Source: Intoshia linei
Taxonomy: Eukaryota > Orthonectida > Rhopaluridae
Direction: 5' to 3'
DNA length: 20,131 bases
Assembly (NCBI GenBank): GCA_001642005.1
Contig: LWCA01000693.1
Location: 1-20,131 of the forward strand
Shown: in pieces, positions 8,939 to 17,977 of the stretch
Layout: each line of letters starts with the position of its first letter
Position numbering within the stretch: the first letter of the stretch is position 1
Made by a program: the position numbers and the translations under genes
The notes under the pieces: model-generated
Database searches by the model: none
What the model saw: the letters and a program-made list of their open reading frames with translations, nothing else
What the model was told of the DNA's origin: nothing

Positions 8939-11900
8939 GTAATGTGTATTTTAATAAAGAAATTAAAAATTAATCTGGTTAATAAAAGTACAGTAAAACC
9001 TTTGAATATGAAAATTTACCTTGTATAAGTAACATTATAAGTAACAAATATTTTTTATCAATAATTAATGGATTAAGTCGATTTAAAAACATTTTAATGT
9101 CAGTGAATTAATCATACTAATATTTATAGCGTAGACCAAATCAGTTTGGGAACGCATCTTTTGAAACAATCAATTTCAACAGCCAAAATGACATTTTGGC
9201 TTGATTAACTAATATGTGTTAATATGTGTAAATTTCAAATATTTATTGCATTTTATTAGATAACCACTGCAGGCCACAATTTGGCCACCTGTTATAGATG
9301 TATATTGATATATTTTATATATAACTTAATAAAGAGTAAAACCTACCTTACCCACCCGCTCTCCGTGCATTCAGTGAAACTTGTGAACCGATATAAAAAT
9401 GGTCACACTATTCAACGAAAGTGAACATTTGAAAAGTGGTACATTTCAATATAATAGAAACAGTTTTTTAAACATCACTATATGTCATCTGGGTCATAAA
9501 ATTGTATCTGATAGTTCAAATCAATGACAGTGGTATGGTTCTAGATCAGTGGTTCCAAACGTGGTCCACATGAAATTCTAAATCTGATGTGAAAAACCTT
9601 TCCATCAATTCAGCTGCAAAGCTACTTTACTCATTGATATTACGACTGCACAAAATATACTTTGACCTTAAGAAAGTATAAATTCATTTTGAGAAAGTGG
9701 GTAAAGAAAATAATAAAAATATTTTAAATCGCCCTTGAATAAAATCTGATATCCACTTTTTTTAATTAAATCCAATTTTTAATTTTTTTTGACGTAAAAT
9801 GGTATATTTCATTGCACAATAAAGCAACCACAAAATTTAAGTTATTTTAAAAAGATGGTCATTGTGCATTGCACAATATGCATATATATGTGGAATGTTT
9901 ATAAAATGTAAATTTTTGATTAAAATACTTTTAAACCTTTGACATATATCTTTTTTTCATATTATAAAACAACAAATGCAAAAATGACAAAAGTGAAATG
10001 TCCCTTTTTAATATGAACAATTAAAATTATATAAACACGCTAATAAATTGTATTACGTATCGCATCATGCGGTCCGCATGCTTTTATATTAATTTTACAT
10101 TATTTTCATCTCATTTTTCAACTTGAATTTACTGGAATAAATTTACAATTGCCATAATTTATACACTAAATTTTTGATCTCTGCTATAGATATCAAAAAT
10201 TATGATGTCAATGAGGATGGCTGGTCTAAACAAATAATACCATTAAAATATCTCTAATTTAAGGATTTTTGTAAAATGAAATTTCTAATTCTTAAGTACT
10301 TACAAGACTTTTTCAATATCATATTATCATATCATATCAAAATCTGCCTATACAAATAAAAATATAGTGAAATATTGTATCTCTAATATCTTCTTTCCAT
10401 GATATTCCAACTAGAATTGTTGCTTAAATTATAAAAATTAATAATAAGATACAACACATCAAAGAGTATGACTAATAAAATTAAATATGGGAAGCATTGA
10501 CAAAGTAGATAAAATGTTAAAAATTTGGTGTTTACAAAAATAAAAAATGGACCGTCAAATTTTTCATTTATATTTTTAACATACTCACTTATAATGCATT
10601 TATTTTATATATAGAATTTGCTCATGATAAATTTAATATTTAGAGACAATTACAATTCCTAATTTATGATATATAAATTAACTGGTATGAATACAAAAGA
10701 TGTACAATGTACATTTGTACATGATAATTTACATAAATAATCCACTGAATTCGCTTTAAACTATAAAAAATTAAAAAAAAATGTGTACTAGACATGCTTT
10801 TATGATAACCATCAATCTATTTGGCAGTTATCCAGTAAAGAAAGTGATAACGAATAATATTGAATATTTTAACCTGTACATTAATTACGCCATAGAAGCT
10901 ACAACTTCTAAACTAATGTAAAATTGTCGATTTAAGGAGAAAACATACATACATATGTATGTATATGTATCTATGTTACCAAGCTGACTGATTACAAGAT
11001 TTATTTTGTTAAAAAGTGGTCCATGGTCTGAAAAGCTTGGGAACCACTGTTCTAGGAGAATTGTAGGTAGGAAAAGCTCGGTTTAGCTTGCTTATGTAGT
11101 GTTGTTAATTTAATTGATTTAGAGTATTAATTATTACATAATAAAAGTCAAAGATAGTGATAGAGCCAATATAAAAAAGTTTATTCCAGATTGCTTACAA
11201 TTCATTCATTTATGTAGACGCGGAAACTCTGCAAATACCGTATTAGTACATTGGTAAATTAACTAATGCATACAGTGCTTTTATATTTGTTTTTGCATAA
11301 AATTCTAGGACTTTGTGTACTGCTAATTTGTGGTTTTGGATGTGAAAATATAAGATTTTTAAATTGACATTTATCATATTGTTGATGCTTTCAAAATCTT
11401 TATAAAACTGTTTATTTTTTATAATTCTAGGACTCGTTTGAAATCTAAAAAAAAAAATAATTGGGATGTTTGATCTTGAAGGACTTAATTTCTAAAAATA
11501 AAATTTGTGATAAAACATGATTTTCGATAAATTGAATTAGAAATATGACATTTTGAAAACTAGAATCCTATAATAGTAAAAAGTATTGTGATATGACGGT
11601 TTCACCTGAAACAAATTTGGGAACCACTCTTTTAAAGAGTTGATAATGGTTAATAGTAAATTTTTTAAGTTAGACTTTTAACGTGAATTTATTTTTTTGG
11701 TATAATAGAAGAGTGCCCTTGGCAGAGCTAGGTGCTGTTTGTACGTAGTACAAAACAGCCAAGCTTAGTAAAAATATATAAATAAACAGACATAGATTAT
11801 TAAATTAATAAGTTAAATTAATAGTAAGTTTAATAAATTAAAAAGTAACGATGAATAATGTAAAATAAATACAAACATGAAAAATATTAGCCTAACTTAT

Positions 11901-14900
11901 ATAACTTTTTGTTTGTGTGTCTGTTAGTCTGTGGTGTTATAGTTTATTTCAATTACTAAGATTAATAAGAGAATCTTAGAATTCCATATTTATATTACCG
12001 TTATTTCTGCAGTGAAAATACATAAATTAATATTAATAGTTAGTAAAATAAATTTCAATTTCAGAAACTTAATCAAAATCCAATAATTCTTTTTTTAAAA
12101 TCAATTGAATATTAGAATTTATAAAAATTATATTTTGATATAGATTTTAAAATCATGAAACACTGTCATAAATTTATATTTCAAAAAATTTATATCTTCA
12201 TGGCCAAAACTTTAATTAGTCTTTTTTGAAAAAAAGACAACAGTCCCATAATTTTAAAAAAAATTATCTTCATACAGTTATCTCTAAATAGTACACACAA
12301 AAAATTTCGATTTTACAAAGTGACGTCTTCACGATCAAAAAATAACTTTTATAATTATAATCAAAATATGTCTTACAATATTGTAGAAGTCAATACAGAA
12401 TTAGATTCCAAGTTTATACTTTACTATAAACCACTACTAACTCATTACAACTAACCTACTTAATTAGCTATTACTATAAATGTATTAACAACCGCCTAAA
12501 TTTATCAAATACTGACCTACTCAGTTGTGAATCACAATGAGGTATGCTTTTAGTTTTAATTTCTAAATAATAATACAAAAATTAAAACAAACAAATTTTA
12601 AAGCGGATTTTTAGGTAATTTTTTTACTATATTTTCAAGGGAATTTTTGGAGAATTTTTTGTACCAAATTTAAACCGCAATTTGGATGCTTGATAATGCT
12701 CAAAATTAATCATGAGATAGTTATTTTTCTTAAAAAAGACATATTCTCTGAATGACCGATTAATCAAAGGCTAAAAATGTTTGTAAAATGTGCCCCCTAA
12801 TTAGGGCATAATGTACATTTAGCTCTTTGACATATAGCTATGTTTTCCTAACTTATATAATATGTTACGCGATTTTTGTTTGTGTGTGTGTGACTTTATT
12901 GAAATAACTACCACTCTTAGAATTTTTTAAAGAACACATCCGAAAAATTTAATCCGAATAAGTGACGACTTCACGGAAAACAAAACAAAAAATCTGAAAT
13001 AAGTAACTATCCGAAACTTAAAAAAATTCATTATTCTGATAAAGCTTATTCCAGTTGATATAAATACAAAAGTTTAACCCGAAAAATGACGCGTTCCCGA
13101 TGAAAAATAATTTTTAATATATTATCAACCAATATTTTTTTAAAATGTTTCGATTAAAATCAAAAATTGAAAATGTAAATATTGATCCTACAATTTCAAA
13201 AAAAGTGCGATTTTACGTCTACTAACCTGTCTCCTTATTCAAACTGATAAAAGTAGCCCTATGGTAAACATTAAACTTTTTATTGCGAACAAGATGGTAA
13301 ATTAAACAACATTAAGTTTATAAAAATAAATTGTGCTGACAATTAAGATGAATCATACGTTAGATTCGTCATAGGGCACTTTTACGATTAATTAAAAAAT
13401 AAAAATTGATTAAGTCCATAATGAAAAAAATAAAATTATATAGTTCGCAATTATTTAACAGTGAGAATGGTGGTGTTTTACAATTTGATGGTAAAACATA
13501 TTTTAATTTATATGGTGAAAAAAGACACATTCTAGCAATTTCAATGAAAAATTGATTGAATTTGTTGAAATACCCAACAAAACGGCTTACACTATATCTG
13601 AAAAACTATTGGCACTACTACAAAATAACAATTTATCTCCAAACAATATAATTACTGACACTGAGCCTACAAATGTAGGATGTAGAAATGGTGTTGTCGT
13701 TCGATTACAACGAGTATACCCGGATTGTACCTTTTCACCTTGTAAATTACACGTCCTTGATTTAATCCTAAAACATCAATGGATACATTTATTTTTGAAT
13801 GTCACAGTGGGTCCAATTTTTCTATATGAATTCGTAAAATCATTACATGACGATTGGAAAAGGTTCATAGCAATATATAGAAATGCAGTAAATTCTATCT
13901 CACCAATCTATGATGATCTGCCAAATGACGAAAAACGGAGAAAAGATTATTTGTTATGACAATGTGTCAAAGCGGTACGTTATTTACGTTCGACAAATCA
14001 GTTTGCTAAAATTAATTTACCAAATCAGCCACCTTCGATTAGCGTAGCAAGATGGAAGTTGCAAGATGGAATAGTCTTGCAATATATTTCCTCATATTTA
14101 AGTTATGTTTCGATCCTATAGAGAATGTAATTCGCATATATATGTTTATTATCCAGTATTGATCAATTGAATGGTTTTGTGTTAGATCATTTATAAATTA
14201 GAACAATCTTATTAATTGACATAATATGTGATGCATCCAAAAAAGTTCTATTCAATAATAATTTGTCAGATTTTGATGTTAATCATCAAATGAAATTTAA
14301 CTAATGTAATAAATATATATAAATATATTCTATATAAAATCTAATTTTTATATCAATTTATAGTATTTTCTATTGTTTTAATTCTATTGTTTAGTCCATC
14401 TTACAACTATTTCTGTCAATAGGTGGGTCATTTTTAAAATTGTATTTGATAGAGAACAATTTTGCGTCGTATCATAAATGTAAAAATAATACAAATTATA
14501 TAATTTAATACCCAACATTTTTAATTTAATATCAATTTTCAAAATATTTTTATTTTTTGGTGGGACATTTTGAGCAAAAGTGGGTGGTTTTTTTTGATTT
14601 CAAAAATTTTAAAAAGCATATTCGTAACATACACAAAATTATTCATCTTTCCCCGTGGGCTACTTTCTGTTTACTAAAAAAAAACTGTTTTTGGAGACAG
14701 GTTAACGTCTACACATTTCCAATAAAGACATATGGGTGAAAATCTATATAATTCATTCCTTCGAATTTTTCTTCATTGCTACGCAATTTTTAAATTTCAA
14801 ATTTTCATTTTCAAACATTTTTATTAAAACATTTAAATTTAAATAAGGACTAAACAACGAAACTAAAAAATCTTTGTTAATATCATTTTTATATTATACA

Positions 14901-16933
14901 ATTTTTTGCAATAATGGTAAAATTTGACTGAAATGTTTATAAATTGAAGATTCAGTTAATTATATTTATATCAATTGGAATAAGCATTATCAGAATAATC
15001 TTTTTTTTTAATTTTCGGAGAGTTAATTATTTCACATTTTTTGTTTCAATAAAATATTTCGGAAAAAAAATATATAAATACTATAATACTTTTTTTACCG
15101 TGAAGGCTTAACTTATTCGTATTTAAAATTTTTTATGTTTGTTAACAGGATATAACTACCACCTGTAAATTTTTTTAAAATCTAGGGTTGTTTTCATTAA
15201 AAACAAAAAGTGTAATTTCAATTCAATATTTTAAATAAATTATTTCGTCAAAGCCTCGTCTTATTAATTATACAGGATACACTCAGCGAACGTGAGTTTA
15301 ACTTGATTAACCTTGTATCCGTCTAATTTTTTTAAAAAATTCTATAGTGTGAAGCGTCATTAGACTAATAATTTGATTTTGGTGTTAAATAAAATGGTAT
15401 TTTAATCAATATATATTTATAATTTTACTGATTTATACAATACTTTTAGTGTTGCCGGATTATCTAGATCAACAGCAATAGTTGTTGCTTATCTTATGGT
15501 TTTATATCAATGTCCATTTAATCGATGTTTTCAATTTGTGAAATCTTGCAGACCAACTGTCAAACCGAACTCTGGATTTATTAAACAATTGAAATCACTA
15601 GATATCGCAAAGGTATTATGAATTCAACTATTTTTAACCAAAAGTGACCTATCTATTCAAACTATATAACCATTTAATTGCTACGCAATTTTTTATTTAC
15701 AAATACTCATTTTCAAAAAAAAATTAAAATCAATTTATACTACATTTTCGTCTAAAACTACACCTAAGTACTAAAATGTACAACTTGTTCATCTTTATTT
15801 ATATAAAAATATTTGTGTGTGCCAATATTCATTATCCACCAATACTTTTCAAATTTCAATTAAAATAAAAATTGAAAATGTAAATATTGATCCTACAATT
15901 TTAAAAAATAATGTGCATTGAACGCCTACACATTTCCAATGAAAACATATGGGTGAAAATCTATAAAATTCATTCCTTTGTAATTTTTTTCATTGCTACG
16001 CAATTTTTAAATTTCAAATTTTTATTTTCTAAACATTTTTTATAATCTTCAAATTTTAACACTTCAGTAACGAATTTATAAAATTAAATTTATATTAACT
16101 GAAACGTTATTTTTTTTATTGATAATTGTTATAAATTTAAAATAAAATGTTACATAAAATGGTTAAAATAAAAGTAACATTCACAAGAAAAAAGGCCAAA
16201 AGTATAGACAAATTTTTAACATCCATCATTTTTATATTTCAATCCTTTGCAATAATGGTAAAAGTCGATTAATTATTGATACACAATTGATATTTTTAAG
16301 TATTTATTAAATTGGTATTGAATATATATTATCACATTGAATATGACAAAATAGGTTTTTATAATTTCATTTTTCCTGACATTATTTCTAGATATGACAT
16401 TTTTTAGTATTTGAATGTTTTTACTTTATTTTTAATATTATACAGACATTGTCTAATAAATTAAAAAATGGGATAACAATTGTTTTTAAAATTCTTTACG
16501 CCAATGTTAACAAAACAAAATTAAGATAGAATAATTCACTTTATAGTAAAATATAATGTGATATGACAGTTGTAAATTTCATGTATATAATTTGTTGTTT
16601 CTTAATTGTAATTTTTGTAAATTGACAGGCCCATACTGTTCCTGAATTAAAAAAAAAATTTTTCATACTAAGTTTTTTTATCTAAAACTACACAAATTGT
16701 AAGCAGAAGTTATTGTCAGAGAGCAAATTTTTCAAAATGTGAAACACCCTAATATAATGTAATTTAAATCTATTTTCACATTTCGAAGTTTAGAAGTTAA
16801 AAGGTATCTACAATTAAACGGTTATCGTAGTTTTATACGATAATTAATATTCCAAATTTAGCTAAAATCAAACGTTGAATGTAATCCGGAAGAATTTCAA
16901 ATATTTAATAATAAAGATTTAAAAAAATATTAA
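8822..16933 (+). CDS. Atypical dual-specificity protein phosphatase, DUSP15/DUSP22-like; four exons, 5' exon missing
   Basis: The exons are 8822-8938, 11123-11253, 15450-15612 and 16862-16933. They total 483 nt, giving 160 residues and a TAA with no internal stop. The protein would remove phosphate from tyrosine and serine/threonine in signalling proteins. In order it shows LPRLYIGNIFDAF and THIVSIHEKAEPRF, an aspartate in IIKVKDSDRANIKKF at the general-acid position, LVHC+VAGLSRSTAIVVAYLM (the HC-x5-R phosphate-binding loop with nucleophilic cysteine), and PTVKPNSGFIKQL. DUSP22 and DUSP15 have the same blocks in the same order and similar spacing. Family members usually start with about seven residues before 'LPGLYIGN', often a myristoylation motif. 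That exon is not confidently found. The C-terminus is short and lysine-rich. Introns of 2.2, 4.2 and 1.2 kb are filled with transposons and repeats, which is why no long open frame marks the gene. The gene looks intact; the exact subfamily is an inference. Confidence 0.9.
8939..9546. other. Intron sequence, no element recognised
   Basis: This is A+T-rich intron between the first visible phosphatase exon and the hAT insertion at 9547. A short patch near 9340-9380 is less A+T-rich. No coding or repeat signal was recognised. Confidence 0.4.
9547..11049. mobile_element. Non-autonomous hAT element, 1503 bp, inside a phosphatase intron
   Basis: The left end reads CAGTGGTTCCAAACGTGGTC and the right end, reverse complemented, CAGTGGTTCCCAAGCTTTTC. 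The flanking 8-mers are TTCTAGAT (9539-9546) and TTCTAGGA (11050-11057), sharing TTCTAG. hAT elements favour nTCTAGAn as target, so the match is specific despite two changed bases. No transposase frame is visible inside. It contains a 20-bp perfect palindrome at 10945-10964. It lies wholly in the intron 8939-11122, ending 73 bases before the next exon. Confidence 0.82.
10945..10964. repeat. Perfect 20-bp palindrome / (ATAC)n-(GTAT)n
   Basis: ATACATACATATGTATGTAT is fully self-complementary and is made of short tetranucleotide runs in opposite sense meeting at CATATG. It could extrude as a cruciform and is expected to be unstable in length. Confidence 0.7.
11123..11253 (+). CDS. Phosphatase exon 'b' (general acid to catalytic His-Cys)
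   Basis: 131 nt. The acceptor is TTGATTTAG before AGTATTAAT and the donor is CATTG/GTAAAT. It starts in phase 0 and ends after two bases of a cysteine codon. It encodes SINYYIIKVKDSDRANIKKF, then IPDCLQFIHLCRRG and NTVLVH plus TG of the cysteine. The KVKD aspartate aligns with the general acid of atypical DUSPs. Confidence 0.88.
11575..11629 (+). repeat. Inverted copy of the hAT-like end at 4732
   Basis: Its reverse complement starts GAGTGGTTCCCAAATTTGTT and matches 4732-4786 at 49 of 55 positions counted by eye. The flanking 8-mers are GGTTAAAG (4724-4731) and TTTTAAAG (11630-11637). Beyond 55 bases the two ends diverge. Confidence 0.75.
11640..11760 (-). repeat. Dispersed repeat D, copy 2, with hairpin
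   Basis: This is the reverse complement of the repeat at 2448-2575. Its end folds on itself: TTTGTAC (11738-11744), GTA loop, GTACAAA (11748-11754), extended with one bulge to GGTGCTG...CAGCC at 11731-11760. Confidence 0.6.
11891..12355 (+). repeat. Modular repeat, 'A' segment
   Basis: It starts CCTAACTTATATAAC then TTTTTGTTTGTGTGTCTGTT, like 8042 and 12846 but lacking the TACGCGA stretch. It continues to ATGGCCAAAAC, AACAGTCCCATAATTTT and GTGACGTCTTCACGATC, matching 8335-8448 and the 18561 copy. It lies in the third phosphatase intron. Confidence 0.65.
12356..12845. other. Intron spacer, no element recognised
   Basis: This A+T-rich stretch lies between two copies of the modular repeat. No coding frame, RNA gene or repeat end was recognised. 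Confidence 0.4.
12846..13222 (+). repeat. Modular repeat, 'A' plus middle segment, interrupted by the 13223 element
   Basis: It starts TCCTAACTTATATAATATGT and TACGCGATTTTTGTTTGTGT. It continues to CCGAATAAGTGACGACTTCA, GCTTATTCCAGTTGATATAA and AAAATGTAAATATTGATCCT, ending at ACGTCTAC. The matching continuation (ACGTCTACACATTTCC) resumes at 14705, so one repeat copy was split by a later transposon insertion. Confidence 0.8.
13223..14704 (+). mobile_element. 1482-bp DNA transposon, perfect 12-bp inverted ends and perfect 8-bp target duplication
   Basis: TAACCTGTCTCC (13223-13234) is exactly inverted at 14693-14704. ACGTCTAC flanks it on both sides (13215-13222 and 14705-14712). AAAGTAGCCC also recurs inverted just inside both ends. 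The insertion splits a modular repeat whose other copies (18695-18900, 15850-15960) show the uninterrupted join, which supports the empty site. An 8-bp duplication fits the hAT superfamily, although the ends do not begin with the commoner CAG. The body holds one decayed transposase-like gene. Confidence 0.92.
13451..14121 (+). pseudogene. RNase-H-like transposase remnant of an uncharacterised multicopy family
   Basis: Two frames join into one protein. 13451-13556 reads LFNSENGGVLQFDGKTYFNL and YGEKRHILAISMKN. After a frameshift, 13519-14121 continues with LIEFVEIPNKTAYTISEKLL, NIITDTEPTNVGCRNGVVVR, LHVLDLILKHQWIHLFLNVT, a TGA at 13957-13959, then YLRSTNQFAKINL and SISVARWKLQDG. From memory, many aphid, hydra and crustacean proteins share this plan ('LHFDGK...ITxTxxxNTGxxNGV...CxHHxxELxLxxV...GPxxxxFxxFxxxW...ARW'). 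In that family the 'D/T...TG' block and downstream acidic residues suggest an RNase-H-like fold, but the function is not established. Here it lies alone inside a transposon with an 8-bp duplication, which argues that it is the transposase. The residues C-KLHVLD replace the usual C-RHH. The copy is broken by one frameshift and at least one stop. Confidence 0.75.
14705..14965 (+). repeat. Modular repeat, continuation of the 12846 copy
   Basis: It resumes at ACGTCTACACATTTCCAATA and runs through CATATGGGTGAAAATCTAT, ATTGCTACGCAATTTTTAAA and TTTGCAATAATGGTAAAATT to TGAAGATTCAGTTAATTAT. The 15850 and 18695 copies have the same order. ATTGCTACGCAAT is a short stem-loop (ATTGC/GCAAT) kept in all copies. 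Confidence 0.75.
14966..15215 (-). repeat. Modular repeat, 'A' segment in inverted orientation
   Basis: The reverse complement gives GGTTGTAGTT-like ends, then TATATCCTGTTAACAAAC, ACGAATAAGTTAAGCCTTCA, ATTATTCTGATAATGCTTAT and TCCAATTGATATAAATA. It matches 12955-13075 and 18561-18720. With the + oriented copy at 12846 it makes an inverted arrangement about 2 kb across. Confidence 0.7.
15450..15612 (+). CDS. Phosphatase exon 'c' (catalytic loop to C-terminal helix)
   Basis: 163 nt. The acceptor is TACTTTTAG before TGTTGCC and the donor is GCAAAG/GTATTA. Its first base completes the TG/T cysteine codon, then 54 codons follow, encoding VAGLSRSTAIVVAYLMVLYQ, CPFNRCFQFVKSCRPTVKPN and SGFIKQLKSLDIAK. 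If the donor were not used, translation would stop three codons later at 15619. Confidence 0.9.
15675..15715 (+). repeat. Modular repeat, short middle fragment
   Basis: AATTGCTACGCAATTTTTTA and the ATTTAC...CATTTTCAAA that follows match the stem-loop region seen at 14777, 15993 and 18920. The flanks do not match, so this is a small isolated piece. Confidence 0.5.
15850..16572 (+). repeat. Modular repeat, middle plus 'B' segment
   Basis: It runs from AAAATTGAAAATGTAAATAT through CATATGGGTGAAAATCTATA, ATTGCTACGCAATTTTTAAA, ACATTCACAAGAAAAAAGGC, TTTGCAATAATGGTAAAA and AAAAAATGGGATAACAATTG to AATGTGATATGACAGTTG. It is the longest uninterrupted copy of this part and lies in the last phosphatase intron. 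The hAT-like terminus expected next (GGGAACCACTC) is absent. Confidence 0.75.
16862..16933 (+). CDS. Phosphatase last exon 'd' (C-terminal tail and stop)
   Basis: 72 nt including TAA at 16931-16933. The acceptor is CCAAATTTAG before CTAAAATCAAAC. In phase with exon c it encodes LKSNVECNPEEFQIFNNKDL and KKY. The tail is not conserved in the family, so this exon rests on splice site, phase and open frame rather than homology. ATTAAA at about 16945 could serve as a poly(A) signal. Confidence 0.65.
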   Translation, partial: LKSNVECNPEEFQIFNNKDLKKY

Positions 16934-17400
16934 ATTATTGTTTTATTAAATAACTAGCTTGTAATTTATATACTTACGACAAACATTATCTAGATCCAAC
17001 TAGAGCAAAAGTTCTTAATTATACGAAACAATTATAATTACTAATACAGTATGTAAAGAAAACAATAAATATGAATGATTAAGTGAGAAAATCACTGTTA
17101 ATTTAAAAAGGGTGCATAATTATGGACCAAAAAATAAATAAGATTAAACATTAAAATAATAATATTACAGGAAAATTTATTTTCATAACCACAATAATAA
17201 TGTTTTTGAAAGTAACTAATGAATTTTGCATCAATTTAATAGTTTACTACGAATTAAAATAAAGTTACATGAACTTAATAGTGCTTACAAAAAATAAAGT
17301 TGTATTTCAGGGAATTTTTAATCATCAGTTATTATTCACGTTGCTATTCAACCTAATTAATTAGAGTAAAATTGAATTGGATAAAAAATATTCTGTGGTG
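16934..17400. other. Spacer between the phosphatase gene and the LTR element, no gene seen
   Basis: A+T-rich with stops in all frames. It presumably contains the phosphatase 3' end. No repeat end or RNA gene was recognised. The inner end of the LTR that starts at 17729 may lie near the boundary but was not identified. Confidence 0.4.
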
Positions 17401-17419
17401 TGAACACTATAGAATATTT

Positions 17420-17740
17420 GTAATTTTTGTGTAAAATGGTTTGTATGTAAAAAATTAATTATTTTAGTTTTAACTTGGGTCTGTAGTCTAAATAAATAAT
17501 TTCAATTAATTAATTAATTAAAAAAATAATGAATGGGTTTAAGTGATTTTGTTAAACTAAGCTTTAGTTACTAAAGTTTGTTCTATAGACAATTTGTAAT
17601 AACCTTGACAAGACAGTTATGGATTAAGATTTTAATAAGATTTTGGAACGTTTTGGTTTATAATAAGAGAATAACTTCGTGATGTAACTATAGATATAAG
17701 ATAAACTTGTTTAGTATCATGATACTACACCTTCCCCATA
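17420..17740 (-). repeat. Start of a 3' LTR with polypurine tract (Ty3/gypsy type); inner limit uncertain
   Basis: On the minus strand TATGGGGAAGG (17740-17730) is a typical polypurine tract. It is followed at once by TGTAGTATCATGATACTA, starting with the TG expected of an LTR. TAGTATCATGATACTA is a perfect 16-bp palindrome. Insect gypsy-group LTRs often start TGTAGTATC. The far end, expected to finish in CA, could not be fixed, so the lower coordinate is approximate. An (AATT)n run lies at about 17505-17521. Confidence 0.6.
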
Positions 17741-17824
17741 AAAAAAGTTTTCTGGGATAAAAATAAAAGAAATTAAAATAAGGAAAAAATAAATAAAGAA
17801 AAAAATTGCTTTTTTTTTGGTTAA

Positions 17825-17977
17825 TCAAATATCAGGGTTTTCCTGCATTCGTAAGCTTTCCGAAATTAAATGGTCAATCATCAATTCATAATGGTGCATC
17901 AATTGAAATAATGGAAGATCGTTATTATTAGTTGCTTCTAAAGCTGTGTTTAGTTTAATCAATGAGTATGTAATCTG
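17825..17977 (-). pseudogene. Coding-like tail before the LTR, unrecognised
   Basis: In the frame next to the one ending at 17955, the minus strand is open to TGA at 17825-17827. It reads SLIKLNTALEATNNNDLPLF, then QLMHHYELMIDHLISESL and RMQENPDI. The amphipathic, leucine- and histidine-rich character looks like real protein and continues the sense of the preceding DNMHQRLTDYI, suggesting a single gene broken by a frameshift near 17960-17975. It lies just upstream of the polypurine tract, where gypsy-group elements carry the end of pol or a third open frame. No homology was recognised. Confidence 0.4.

Noticed and set aside
4732-11629. One 6.9-kb hAT element spanning both inverted ends
   Set aside because: It would enclose two in-phase exons of a host phosphatase whose other exons lie outside, and the flanking 8-mers agree at only 6 of 8 positions. 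Independent insertions are simpler; kept only as a finding.
12872-12892. GT-rich run as a microsatellite or regulatory site
   Set aside because: It is part of the conserved start of the modular repeat (TTTGTTTGTGTGTGTG), so it is explained by that family.
14557-14739. 60-codon + strand frame
   Set aside because: It crosses the right end of the 13223-14704 transposon and its target duplication, is low complexity, and matches nothing; chance frame.
15613-15621. Phosphatase ending at the TGA at 15619 instead of splicing
   Set aside because: AAG/GTATTA is a plausible donor and a phase-matched exon with a good acceptor and stop exists at 16862. The early stop remains possible as an alternative form.
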